A DNA stretch of 40,779 bases from JAYSFC01 sp041913505 (GTDB lineage: Bacteria; Pseudomonadota; Gammaproteobacteria; Burkholderiales; Burkholderiaceae_C), in contig JAYSFC010000014.1 in the NCBI GenBank assembly GCA_041913505.1, positions 1-40,779 of the forward strand, read 5' to 3'. Positions 7,970 through 15,621 of this stretch are shown here, in pieces. The position numbers were made by a program, and so were the translations under genes. Position 1 is the first letter of the stretch, and each line of letters begins with the position of its first letter. A model generated the notes under the pieces. The model ran no database searches, was not told the origin of the DNA, and saw nothing but the letters and a program-made list of their open reading frames with translations.

Positions 7970-9205
7970 TCAAAGAGAAACAGCGGGGGTGGCGGGGCCG
8001 AACAGCCCCGCCGCGCGCAGCGCGGCCAGCCGCTCGCCGCCTGCCCGCAGCAGCCCCGCCATGAGTTCGTCGGTGTGCTGGCCCAAGGCGGGCGCGGGTT
8101 CGGCGCGGTTGGGTGCCGAGCCGCCAAACTTGACAGGCTGGGTGGGCACGCGCAGCCCGGGCAGGCGCGGGTCCTGAACCGCGCGCAGCAGGCCGCGCGC
8201 CTGGGCCTGCTCGGATTCGAGCGCCTGCGCCGTGGTCCACAGCGGGCTGCCGGGTACGCCAGCCGCCTCCAGGGCAGCCACCACCTCGGCCACGGAGCGC
8301 TGGCCCGCCCAGGCCTCGATGGCGGCGGCCAGTTGGGGCTCGTTGGCGCGGCGCAGTTCGTCTGAGGCAAAACGGGCGTCGTGCGCAAAGCTGGGCTCGC
8401 CGATCAGCGTCGCCAACGTGGCGAACAGCTTGTGGTTGAGCACAGCGAGCGCGAAGTGCCCGTCGCGCGCGCGGTACACGCCAAATGGCGCCGAGAACGA
8501 GTGCCGGTTGCCGCTGCGCCGCGCGCTCTGGCCCGTGAACAGGTAGCGGCCCACGCCGGTGACGAGGAAAGCCAGCGTGGCGTCGAACATGGCCACGTCC
8601 ACATGCTGGCCCTCGCCCGTGCGGCGCTGCTGCAGCAGCGCGGCCAGCGTGGCCCACGAGGCGAACAGGCCCGCGATCACGTCCGACACGGCCTCGCCCA
8701 CCATGGTGGGGGCGCCCTCGGGCTCGCCCGTGGCCTCCATGAGACCGCTCATGGCCTGCACGATGATGTCGTAGGCCGGCAGGTGCGCGAGCGGCCCCGT
8801 CTGGCCGAAGCCCGACACGCTCACATACACCAGGCGCGGGTTCGCGCGGCGCAGCGCCTCGGGGCCCACGCCCAGGCGCTCGGCCACGCCGGGGCGGAAG
8901 TTCTCGACCACCACGTCCACCCCTGCCGCCAGTTCGGCCACGGTGGCCGCAGCCTCGGGGTGCTTGAGGTCCAGTACCAGGCTCTTCTTGTTGCGGTTGA
9001 GCGCGGTGAACAGGCTGCTGATGCCGTCCCGCATGGGTCCGATGTGGCGGTAGTCGTCGCCGCCGGGCGGCTCGACCTTGATGACCTCGGCCCCGAGGTC
9101 GGCCAGCAGGGCCGTGGACAGGGGCCCCGCGAGCACGCGGCTGAAGTCGAGGATGCGGACGCCGTCGAGCGGCCGGGTGGCAGGGGTGGATGCGGGCGGG
9201 GTCAT
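7970..9205 (-). CDS. Class III CoA-transferase (CaiB/BaiF/Frc family)
   Basis: A 411-residue member of the formyl-CoA transferase/CaiB family, which moves CoA between carboxylic acids through an aspartyl-CoA thioester. Family features are LDGVRILDFSRVLAGPLSTALLADLGAEVIKVEPPGGDDYR near the N-terminus, NRNKKSLVLDLKHPE, VVVENFRPGVAERLG, and SGFGQTGPLAHLPAYDIIVQAMSGLM, which carries the probable active-site Asp of the AYD motif. The start at 9205 (MTPPASTPATRPL) has AGGAG 6 nt upstream. It is the first gene of a two-gene operon with the acyl-CoA dehydrogenase and diverges from a LysR regulator across about 90 bp. Substrate unknown. Confidence 0.93.
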   Translation of the reverse strand: MTPPASTPATRPLDGVRILDFSRVLAGPLSTALLADLGAEVIKVEPPGGDDYRHIGPMRDGISSLFTALNRNKKSLVLDLKHPEAAATVAELAAGVDVVVENFRPGVAERLGVGPEALRRANPRLVYVSVSGFGQTGPLAHLPAYDIIVQAMSGLMEATGEPEGAPTMVGEAVSDVIAGLFASWATLAALLQQRRTGEGQHVDVAMFDATLAFLVTGVGRYLFTGQSARRSGNRHSFSAPFGVYRARDGHFALAVLNHKLFATLATLIGEPSFAHDARFASDELRRANEPQLAAAIEAWAGQRSVAEVVAALEAAGVPGSPLWTTAQALESEQAQARGLLRAVQDPRLPGLRVPTQPVKFGGSAPNRAEPAPALGQHTDELMAGLLRAGGERLAALRAAGLFGPATPAVSL

Positions 9206-9274
9206 GCGGGGCTCCTGGGGTGCGCGATGGGGCCCATGGTTGCCCAAACCATCATCAAAATAAAATATTCAATC

Positions 9275-9304
9275 TTGATACTCTGGATCAATCATCTTGA
9301 TCAA
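9275..9304. promoter_or_regulatory. LysR-type operator cluster overlapping the regulator's start codon
   Basis: TTGAT (9275-9279) and ATCAA (9287-9291) are perfect arms separated by 7 nt, matching the T-N11-A form of LysR-type sites. A second perfect palindrome, TTGATCAA, is at 9297-9304 and includes the TTG start codon of the regulator. The region is AT-rich against a GC-rich background and sits between the divergent CoA-transferase and lysR-type genes. Binding is inferred from position and symmetry. Confidence 0.65.
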
Positions 9305-10223
9305 CATCAGCCTGCGCCAGTTGGAGTACTTTGCCGCCGCCGCCCGGCACGGGGGCGCGGCGCGCGCGGCCGAGGCGCTCAGCGTGTCGCAGCCCAGCAT
9401 CTCCAAGGCCATTGCCGACCTGGAGGCGCTGTGGGGCGAAACACTATTCGTGCGCCGCCACGCGCGCGGCCTGGAGCTGACGGCGGCGGGCCACATGCGC
9501 CACCGCGAGGCACATGCACTGCTGGAAAGCGCCCGCGCACTCGAAGGGCCTCGCACCGATGAGGAAGCAGGCTTGTTGCGCGTGGGCTGCCTGGCCACGC
9601 TCGCGCCGCGCCACCTGCCCGCCATGCTGGTGCGCATGCGCGAGCGCCATCCCCGGGTGGAGATCGAGGTGCACGAGGGCGACACCGAGGCGCTGCTGCA
9701 GATGCTAGAGCGCGGCGCGCTCGACACCGCCCTGCTCTACGACCTGGGCCTGGCGCGCCCCGTGCGGCTGGAGCCCGTGACGGCCTTCGTGCCCTATGCG
9801 CTGCTGCCCGCGCGCCATGCGCTCGCGGCGCGTACGAGCCTGCCCCTGGCCGCGCTCGCGCAGGAGCCCTTCATCCTCATCGACCTGCCGCACAGCCGCG
9901 AGTACTTTCTCTCGCTGTTCCGCCAAGCGGGCGTGACCCCGCGCATCGCGCATGCCACGCCGTCGATCGAGATGGTGCGCTCGCTCGTGGCCAACGGGCT
10001 GGGCGTGTCGCTGCTCACCACGCGCCCAGCGCGCGACTGGAGCTACGACGGCAAGCGCCTGGCCTGTCGCCGCCTGCGCGGGCCGCTGGCGGCGCAATCG
10101 GTGGTGCTGGCCACGCCCGAGCGCCTGGGCGCGCACAACCCGCGCGCCGCGCTGTTCGCGCGCGTGGCGCGCGAGTGCTTCACGCAACAGCGCGACGCCA
10201 TGACGGTGCCTGGAATGCGCTGA
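9297..10223 (+). CDS. LysR-family transcriptional regulator
   Basis: A 308-residue LysR-type regulator. The helix-turn-helix domain is at about residues 4-62 (LRQLEYFAAAARHGGAARAAEALSVSQPSISKAIADLE, then GETLFVRR), followed by a periplasmic-binding-like effector domain. No in-frame ATG exists near the domain start, and an in-frame stop lies at 9276-9278. The first usable start codon is therefore the TTG at 9297, which places the conserved LRQLEYF motif at the usual distance. No ribosome binding site precedes it. It diverges from the CoA-transferase/dehydrogenase operon, which it probably regulates in response to the acid or its CoA ester. A hairpin with a T-rich tail follows the gene. Confidence 0.92.
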   Translation: MINISLRQLEYFAAAARHGGAARAAEALSVSQPSISKAIADLEALWGETLFVRRHARGLELTAAGHMRHREAHALLESARALEGPRTDEEAGLLRVGCLATLAPRHLPAMLVRMRERHPRVEIEVHEGDTEALLQMLERGALDTALLYDLGLARPVRLEPVTAFVPYALLPARHALAARTSLPLAALAQEPFILIDLPHSREYFLSLFRQAGVTPRIAHATPSIEMVRSLVANGLGVSLLTTRPARDWSYDGKRLACRRLRGPLAAQSVVLATPERLGAHNPRAALFARVARECFTQQRDAMTVPGMR

Positions 10224-10225
10224 AG

Positions 10226-10259
10226 CAAAGCCTCACCTCCAGGGCTTTGTTATTAATTT
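10226..10259 (+). terminator. Rho-independent terminator after the LysR gene
   Basis: CAAAGCC (10226-10232) and GGCTTTG (10243-10249) form a perfect 7-bp stem with a 10-nt loop, followed by TTATTAATTT. It begins three bases after the lysR stop codon and is well placed to end its transcript before the convergent ssu operon. Confidence 0.7.
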
Positions 10260-10301
10260 GATAGCATTAAATAGCCGCAGGAAAAGCACCAGCGGCCATT
10301 T
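10252..10301. repeat. Diverged copy of a GATAGC-core dispersed repeat
   Basis: An AT-rich element with TTTGATAGC (10257-10265), then a short inverted pair GCCGC/GCGGC. It shares the GATAGC core and the layout of the two better copies at 22809-22859 and 24801-24851. It lies in the convergent gap between the lysR-type gene and ssuF, a usual place for such repeats. From memory, repeats with this core are frequent in Comamonadaceae genomes. Confidence 0.45.
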
Positions 10302-10318
10302 CTTTCACAAATGCACGC

Positions 10319-10534
10319 TCAAAGCTTGGCGAGCGACACCTCGGTGGACTTGACGAGCGCCACCACGTCGGAGCCCACCGTGAGGCCCAGGTCGTCCACC
10401 GAGCGCGTGGTGATGACCGAGGTGACGATGCCCCAGGGCGTTTCCACGTCGACCTCGGACACGACGTCGCCGCGGATGATCTCGCGCACCTTGCCCTTGA
10501 ACTGGTTGCGCACGTTGATGGCTTGGATGGACAT
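10319..10534 (-). CDS. ssuF: TOBE/Mop-domain protein SsuF of the sulfonate operon
   Basis: A 71-residue protein that consists of a single TOBE/Mop (molybdate-binding-like) domain: NQFKGKVREIIRGDVVSEVDVETPWGIVTSVITTRSVDDLGLTVGSDVVALVKSTEVSLAKL. The length and fold match small molybdopterin-binding-like proteins. In the ssuEADCBF operon described for Pseudomonas putida, the last gene ssuF encodes such a protein, and this gene has the same position after ssuB. AGGAG is 8 nt before the ATG at 10534. Its biochemical role is not settled; binding of an oxyanion such as molybdate is what the family suggests. Last gene of the operon. Confidence 0.85.
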   Translation of the reverse strand: MSIQAINVRNQFKGKVREIIRGDVVSEVDVETPWGIVTSVITTRSVDDLGLTVGSDVVALVKSTEVSLAKL

Positions 10535-10577
10535 GGGTTTTCTCCTTGAAAGTCCGTAGAAAAAGCGACACAAGAAA

Positions 10578-11390
10578 TCAGATGGCCCAGCGCAGGCCGT
10601 GGGCCGGCGTGCCGGGCCAGTGCGGGTCCGGCGGCTCGGCGGCGCCGGGGCGCTGCAGCACGCGGTCGAGGATGCGCTTTTCGAGCGCGGCGAAGGCCGG
10701 GTCGCCGTGCGAGCGCGGGCGCGCCAGCGCAATGGTTTCGTCCAGCGCGATCTGCCCGTCCTCGATGAGCACCACGCGATCGGCCAGCGCCACGGCTTCC
10801 TGCACGTCGTGCGTGACGAGCAGCGCCGTGAAGCCGTGGCGCCGCCACAGGCCCTCGATGAGGCGGTGCATCTCGATGCGCGTGAGCGCGTCGAGCGCGC
10901 CCAGCGGCTCATCGAGCAGCAGCAGGCGCGGCTGGTGCACCAGGGCACGCGCCAGGGCCACGCGCTGGCGCTGGCCGCCCGACAGGCGCGCGGGCCATTC
11001 CTGGGCGCGCTCGGCCAGCCCCACCTGGGCCAGCATCTCGCGAGCGCGCTCCTGCAGCCCGGGGTGCAGGCCCAGCGTTACGTTGCCCAGCACGCGGCGC
11101 CAGGGCAGCAGGCGCGCCTCCTGGAACATGATGCGCGTGTGCGCCGACAGGCCTGCCACGGGTGCACCGTCGGCCAGCACACGGCCGCCGCTCGCGGCTT
11201 CCAGGCCGGCGGCCAGGCGCAGCAGCGTGCTCTTGCCGCAGCCGCTGCGGCCCACGATGGCGACGAACTGCCCGGGCTCGATGGTGAGATGGGCGCTCTG
11301 CAGCACGGTGCGCGCGCCGTAGCGCTTGGTCAGGCCCTGGATTGCCAGGCGCACACCGCCCGCAGGCGTCTTGGATGGGGATTCGGTCAT
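10578..11390 (-). CDS. ssuB: Aliphatic sulfonate ABC transporter ATP-binding protein SsuB
   Basis: A 270-residue ATPase that powers sulfonate import with SsuC and SsuA. Walker A GRSGCGKST is at residues 47-55; the signature is LSGGQRQR, Walker B LLLLDEP followed by LGALD, and the switch histidine lies in LLVTHDV. The C-terminal tail with LRWAI is typical of SsuB. The ATG at 11390 is 13 bp after the ssuC stop; the ribosome binding site is weak, so coupling to ssuC translation is possible. Assignment rests on the ssuE-A-D-C-B-F context as well as sequence. Confidence 0.93.
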   Translation of the reverse strand: MTESPSKTPAGGVRLAIQGLTKRYGARTVLQSAHLTIEPGQFVAIVGRSGCGKSTLLRLAAGLEAASGGRVLADGAPVAGLSAHTRIMFQEARLLPWRRVLGNVTLGLHPGLQERAREMLAQVGLAERAQEWPARLSGGQRQRVALARALVHQPRLLLLDEPLGALDALTRIEMHRLIEGLWRRHGFTALLVTHDVQEAVALADRVVLIEDGQIALDETIALARPRSHGDPAFAALEKRILDRVLQRPGAAEPPDPHWPGTPAHGLRWAI

Positions 11391-11403
11391 GCCGGAATGC
11401 CTT

Positions 11404-12270
11404 TCAAGCGGATTGGTAGCCGGGATGCCAGCGCAGCCAGTAGCGCTCCAGCGCCTTGGCGAACACATCGGCCAATTTGCCCAGCAGCGCATAGAGCAGG
11501 ATGCCCACGAGCACCACGTCGGTCTGCAGGAATTCGCGCGCGTTCATCGTGAGGTAGCCGATGCCGGCCTGGGCCGAGATGGTCTCGGCCACGATCAGGA
11601 TCACCCACATCAGGCCCAGCGAGAAGCGCAGCCCCACGAGGATGGACGACAGCGCGCCCGGCAGGATCACCTGGCGGTAGAGCTGCCAGCGCGAGAGGCC
11701 GTAGGTGCGCCCCATCTCGATCAGGCCCGGGTCCACATTGCGAATGCCGTGGAAGGTGTTGAGGTAGATCGGGAAGAACACCGACACGCTGATGAGGAAC
11801 AACTTGGCCCACTCGTCGATGCCGAACCACAGGATCACGAGCGGGATCAGCGCGAGCGCCGGGATGTTGCGCACCATTTGCACGGTGGAGTCGAGCAGCG
11901 TCTCGGCAATGCGCAGCGAGCCCGTGAGCAACCCCAGCAACAGGCCCAGCCCGCCGCCGATGGCCAGCCCCGTGAGCGCGCGGCCCGCGCTCACCTTCAC
12001 ATGGGTCCACAGCTCGCCCGATTCGGCCAGCGTCCACGCGGCCCGCACCACTTCGAGCGGCGCGGGCAGCACGCGCGTGGACAGCCAGCCCCAGGACGAG
12101 GCGAGCTGCCACAGCACGATGAGCGTGACGGGCACCACCCAGGGCAGCAGGCGCCTCCCCAAGGCCGCGGCCCCGCGCAGCAGCACGCGCCGCAGGCGGC
12201 CCGGTTCACTGGACTCGCTGGGGTTGTGGGGCGCAAGGCCCACAGAGAGTTCTTGAACGGCTTGGTTCAT
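11404..12270 (-). CDS. ssuC: Aliphatic sulfonate ABC transporter permease SsuC
   Basis: A 288-residue inner-membrane permease. A cytoplasmic N-terminus of about 45 residues leads to the first membrane segment (LLPWVVPVTLIVLWQLASSWGWL), and the coupling loop reads GRTYGLSRWQLYRQVILPGALSSILVGLRFSLGLMWVILIVAE. ARVLPAP-like sequence after the first segment (STRVLPAPLEVVRAAW) is typical of the SsuC/TauC group. The ATG at 12270 has GAAGGAG upstream. It lies between ssuD and ssuB with short gaps. Confidence 0.93.
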   Translation of the reverse strand: MNQAVQELSVGLAPHNPSESSEPGRLRRVLLRGAAALGRRLLPWVVPVTLIVLWQLASSWGWLSTRVLPAPLEVVRAAWTLAESGELWTHVKVSAGRALTGLAIGGGLGLLLGLLTGSLRIAETLLDSTVQMVRNIPALALIPLVILWFGIDEWAKLFLISVSVFFPIYLNTFHGIRNVDPGLIEMGRTYGLSRWQLYRQVILPGALSSILVGLRFSLGLMWVILIVAETISAQAGIGYLTMNAREFLQTDVVLVGILLYALLGKLADVFAKALERYWLRWHPGYQSA

Positions 12271-12281
12271 GCCTGCCTCCT

Positions 12282-13445
12282 TCAGCTTTGCGCCGCGCGC
12301 GGCACGAACTGGTGGGCTACCACCTCGCCGAAAGGCCCACCCGGGGCGCCGCCCGCGAGCTTCTCGCGCACGGCCAGCGGCAGCAGCGGGAACACCAGCT
12401 CCGCGAAGCGGTAGGCCTCTTCGAGGTGCGGGTAGCCCGAGAGCACGAAGGTGTCGATGCCCAGGCCGGCGTACTCGCGGATGCGCTCGGCCACCGTGTA
12501 CGGGTCGCCCACCAGCGCCGTGCCCGCACCGCCGCGCACCAGGCCCACGCCGGCCCACAGGTTGGGGCTGATCTCCAGGTCCTGGCGGCTGCGCTTGGCG
12601 CCGCCGGCGTGCAGCGCGGCCATGCGGCGCTGGCCCTCGGAGTCCATGCGCGCGAAGGCGGCCTGGGCCTGCACCACCGTCTCGTCCTTCAGGCGGCTGA
12701 TGAGGCTGTCGGCCGCGGCCCAGGCCTCGGCGTCGGTCTCGCGCACGATCACGTGCAGGCGGATGCCAAAGCGCACCGTGCGGCCGTGGCGCGCGGCCTT
12801 CTCGCGCACGTCGGCGATCTTGCGCGCCACCTCGGCCGGGGGCTCTCCCCAGGTCAGGTAGGCGTCCACCTGCTCGGCCGCCAGCTCGTGCGCGGCCGGC
12901 GACGAGCCGCCAAAGTACACGGGCGGATGGGGCCGCTGCACGGGCGGGAACAGCAGCTTGGCGCCCTTGACTTGCAAGTGCTGGCCCTCGTAGTCAAGGC
13001 TCTGGCCCTCATGGCTGCGCGCCAGGATCTCGCGCCAGATGCGGATGAACTCCGCCGACTGTTCGTAGCGCGTGGCGTGGTCGAGGAACACGCCGTCGCC
13101 CTCCAGCTCGGCCTGGTCGCCGCCCGTCACGAGGTTGATGAGCAGCCGCCCGCCCGAGAGCCGGTCGAACGAAGCCGCCATGCGTGCGGCCAGGCTGGGC
13201 TGGTGCAGGCCGGGGCGCACGGCCACGAGGAACTTGAGCCGCTTCGTGACCGCGATCAGGCTGGAGGCGACAACCCAGGGGTCTTCGCACGAGCGGCCCG
13301 TGGGGATCAGCACGCCCTCGTAGCCCAGGCTGTCTGCCGCGATGGCAACCTGCTTGACATAGTCATGGCTGAGCTGGCGCGCACCCTCGGAGGTACCGAG
13401 GTAGCGGCTGTCGCCGTGAGTGGGAATGAACCAGAAAACTTGCAT
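12282..13445 (-). CDS. ssuD: FMNH2-dependent alkanesulfonate monooxygenase SsuD
   Basis: A 387-residue luciferase-like flavin monooxygenase that cleaves alkanesulfonates to an aldehyde and sulfite, using FMNH2 from SsuE and oxygen. The N-terminus (MQVFWFIPTHGDSRYLGTSEGAR) and LIPTGRSCEDPW, with the conserved active-site-region cysteine at 53, match E. coli SsuD closely (381 residues). LINLVTGGDQAELEGDGVFLDHATRYEQSAEF and PPVYFGGSSPAAHELAAEQVDAYLTWGE are further family hallmarks. GAGGAG precedes the ATG. It sits between the ssuA-like genes and ssuC. The sulfite it releases would enter the CysI step encoded at 20997-22790. Confidence 0.96.
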   Translation of the reverse strand: MQVFWFIPTHGDSRYLGTSEGARQLSHDYVKQVAIAADSLGYEGVLIPTGRSCEDPWVVASSLIAVTKRLKFLVAVRPGLHQPSLAARMAASFDRLSGGRLLINLVTGGDQAELEGDGVFLDHATRYEQSAEFIRIWREILARSHEGQSLDYEGQHLQVKGAKLLFPPVQRPHPPVYFGGSSPAAHELAAEQVDAYLTWGEPPAEVARKIADVREKAARHGRTVRFGIRLHVIVRETDAEAWAAADSLISRLKDETVVQAQAAFARMDSEGQRRMAALHAGGAKRSRQDLEISPNLWAGVGLVRGGAGTALVGDPYTVAERIREYAGLGIDTFVLSGYPHLEEAYRFAELVFPLLPLAVREKLAGGAPGGPFGEVVAHQFVPRAAQS

Positions 13446-13485
13446 GGAACGGATCTCCTCGTGGAATGCAGAAATGCGATGGGAT

Positions 13486-14514
13486 TCAGGTGCGCGCCAG
13501 GCGCGCGAACTCGGCGGCCTTGGGGGCCCAGACGATGTCGGCCACGGTGACGGGCCTGGGGATCAGGCCCAGCTTGAAGAACGCGTCGGCCACGCGCTGC
13601 TGGTCGGCCACCGTGCGGGGGCCCAGCAGCCCCACGGGCGAGCGCGGGCGGCGCTGGATGAACAGGCTCACCACGCCCGCATCCAGCCCGCTGAAGCTGG
13701 CGATGAGCTTGATCGCCTCCTTGCGTGCGTCCTGCGCGAGCTGGTCGGCACGCGTGAGTTCGTCGAACAGCACGGCCAGCACCTGTGGGTGCCTGTCCAC
13801 GAAGGGGCGCGCGGCGAGGTAGAACGAGTTGTTGCTCGACAGCTCGCGCCCCGTGGCCAGTACGCGCGGCTGGATGGCCAGCTCGGTGGCGGCGTAGAAC
13901 GGGTCCCAGATCGCCCAGGCGTCCACGCTCTTGCGCTCGAATGCGGCGCGCGCGTCGGCGGGCGCCAGGTACACGGGCTGGATGTCGGCCCAGGCCAGGC
14001 CCGCCTTGTCGAGCGCGCGCACCAGCAGGTAGTGCGCGCTCGATCCCTTTTGCAGCGCGACGCGCTTGCCCTTGAGGTCGGCCAGGCGCTGCAGCGGCGA
14101 TTCGGCCAGCACGAGGATGGCCGAGCTGTCGGGCTTGGGCGGCTCGGCGCCCACATAGAGCAGTTCTTTGCCTGCCGCCTGCGCGAACACGGGCGGCGAA
14201 TCGCCCGTGAGGCCGAACTCCAGGCTGCCCACGGACAGCGCCTCGAGCAGTTGCGGCCCGGCGGGAAACTCCAGCCACTGGACCTTGGTGCCCGGAAAGC
14301 GCTTTTCGAGCACGCCCTGCTGCTTGAGGATAACGAGGTTGACGGCCGACTTCTGGTAGCCGATGCGCAGCTGCTCGGGGCCCGGTACGGGTTTCTCGGG
14401 CTGGGCACCCTGCGCGCGCGCATAGCGGCTCGCGAGGCTCCAGCTGAACGCCGTCACGGCCAGCAGTTGCAGCGTGCGGCGGCGCTCGGGTGTCAGGGGG
14501 GAGGAATGTGCCAT
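13486..14514 (-). CDS. ssuA: Sulfonate-binding periplasmic protein, SsuA-like (second of two)
   Basis: A 342-residue binding protein. The N-terminus has RRRTLQLLAVTAFSWSLASRYARAQG, an export signal with a double arginine that may be Tat-type. The mature domain shows LRIGYQKSAVNLVILKQQGVLEKRFPGTKVQWLEFPAGPQLLEALSVGSLEFGLTGDSPPVFAQAAG, the pattern of SsuA. The ATG at 14514 has AGGAG 8 nt upstream. It directly follows another SsuA-like gene (14543-15514) with the same fold but clearly different sequence, so the operon has two binding proteins for one membrane complex. They may recognise different sulfonates. Confidence 0.9.
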   Translation of the reverse strand: MAHSSPLTPERRRTLQLLAVTAFSWSLASRYARAQGAQPEKPVPGPEQLRIGYQKSAVNLVILKQQGVLEKRFPGTKVQWLEFPAGPQLLEALSVGSLEFGLTGDSPPVFAQAAGKELLYVGAEPPKPDSSAILVLAESPLQRLADLKGKRVALQKGSSAHYLLVRALDKAGLAWADIQPVYLAPADARAAFERKSVDAWAIWDPFYAATELAIQPRVLATGRELSSNNSFYLAARPFVDRHPQVLAVLFDELTRADQLAQDARKEAIKLIASFSGLDAGVVSLFIQRRPRSPVGLLGPRTVADQQRVADAFFKLGLIPRPVTVADIVWAPKAAEFARLART

Positions 14515-14542
14515 GGCATGGTCTCCTGCGGTGGCGAAGGGC

Positions 14543-15514
14543 TCAGAGCAGGTCAACCGGCGCGGCATGCAGCAGGTTGAGCTTCTTGGGAATCAGCTTG
14601 AGCGCATGGAAGGTGTCGGCGATCTGCTGCTGCTCGGCCAGGATCTCCCGCGTGACGGGCGCGGTGCCGTAGTTGGCTCGGCCCACGTAGGCCTCGGTGA
14701 CCGCCTTGTCGAGCCCGAGCACGCTGGCGAGCTCGGCAGCAGCCTCGCCCTTGTTCTTCGACACCCAGGTGTCGATGGCGTTGATTTCCTCGATGGCGAT
14801 GCGCAGCACGTCGGTGTTCCGGGTCGCGAAGTCGCGTGAGGTGAAGTAGTACGCGCGGTTGTTCACCACGCCCGTCGCGTCGGCGAGCAGGCGCGCGTCG
14901 AGCGACTTCTGGGCGGCGGCCAGGAACGGGTCCCAGATCAGCCAGGCGTCCACGGCCCCTTTCTCGAAGGCCGCGCGCGCATCGGCCGGCGCCAGGAAGA
15001 TGGACTGCACGTCGCCATAGGCCAGGCCGTTTTTTTCCAGCAGCTTCACGAGGAAGTACTGCACGTTGGAGCCCTTGTTGTAGGCCACGCGCTTGCCCTT
15101 GAGGTCGCGCACGCTGCGGATCGGCGAGTTTTTTGGTACGAGCACTGCCTCTAGTGCGGGGCGCGGCACGGTGGCGCCCGCATACACCAGCGGTGCGCCG
15201 GCGGCCTGCGCGAAGATGGGCGGGGCCTCGCCCACGTCACCGAAATCAATGGAGCCCACGTTGAGCGCCTCCAGTTGCACCGGGCCCGCATTGAACTCGG
15301 TCCAGGTCACCTTCACGCCCAGCGGTGTGAGGCGCTTTTCGAGCGTGCCGCGGTTCTTGAGGAGGGAGAGCCACCCTTTCTGGTGGCCCACGCGCAGCAC
15401 GCGCTCGGGTTTCTGGGCCCAGGCGGTGCCGGCGGCGGCCCAAGCAGCAAGGCCCAGGCCCGAGGCCAGCGCCTGGCGGCGGGGCAAGGCAGCGGAAGCG
15501 GTGTTCGGTTTCAT
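14543..15514 (-). CDS. ssuA: Sulfonate-binding periplasmic protein, SsuA-like (first of two)
   Basis: A 323-residue binding protein with the signal sequence PRRQALASGLGLAAWAAAGTAWAQ, which has a double arginine. LRVGHQKGWLSLLKNRGTLEKRLTPLGVKVTWTEFNAGPVQLEALNVGSIDFGDVGEAPPIFAQAAG is the SsuA pattern, close to that of E. coli SsuA. VQSIFLAPADARAAFEKGAVDAWLIWDPFLAAAQ is shared almost word for word with the neighbouring paralog (VYLAPADARAAFERKSVDAWAIWDPFYAAT), showing tandem duplication followed by divergence. It lies about 108 bp after ssuE, with two hairpins in the gap. Confidence 0.91.
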   Translation of the reverse strand: MKPNTASAALPRRQALASGLGLAAWAAAGTAWAQKPERVLRVGHQKGWLSLLKNRGTLEKRLTPLGVKVTWTEFNAGPVQLEALNVGSIDFGDVGEAPPIFAQAAGAPLVYAGATVPRPALEAVLVPKNSPIRSVRDLKGKRVAYNKGSNVQYFLVKLLEKNGLAYGDVQSIFLAPADARAAFEKGAVDAWLIWDPFLAAAQKSLDARLLADATGVVNNRAYYFTSRDFATRNTDVLRIAIEEINAIDTWVSKNKGEAAAELASVLGLDKAVTEAYVGRANYGTAPVTREILAEQQQIADTFHALKLIPKKLNLLHAAPVDLL

Positions 15515-15535
15515 GGCGATGGTCTTTCTTGGAAA

Positions 15536-15579
15536 CGGCGGGCAGCAGCCCGCCGGCCCCGCCCTCCGGCGGGGCTGGC
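15536..15579. other. Two overlapping, mutually exclusive hairpins between ssuE and ssuA
   Basis: One stem pairs 15536-15543 with 15548-15555 (8 bp, 4-nt loop AGCA). The other pairs 15552-15563 with 15568-15579 (12 bp with one G-T pair, loop CTCC). They share bases 15552-15555, so both cannot form fully at once. No T-run follows on either strand, so this is not a standard terminator. In the ssuE-ssuA transcript it could mark an RNA processing or stabilising site that raises expression of the binding proteins; that is inference. Confidence 0.5.
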
Positions 15580-15621
15580 TGTGTAATAGAGGGATAAAAG
15601 GGAAGACGACGCGGTGGCGCT

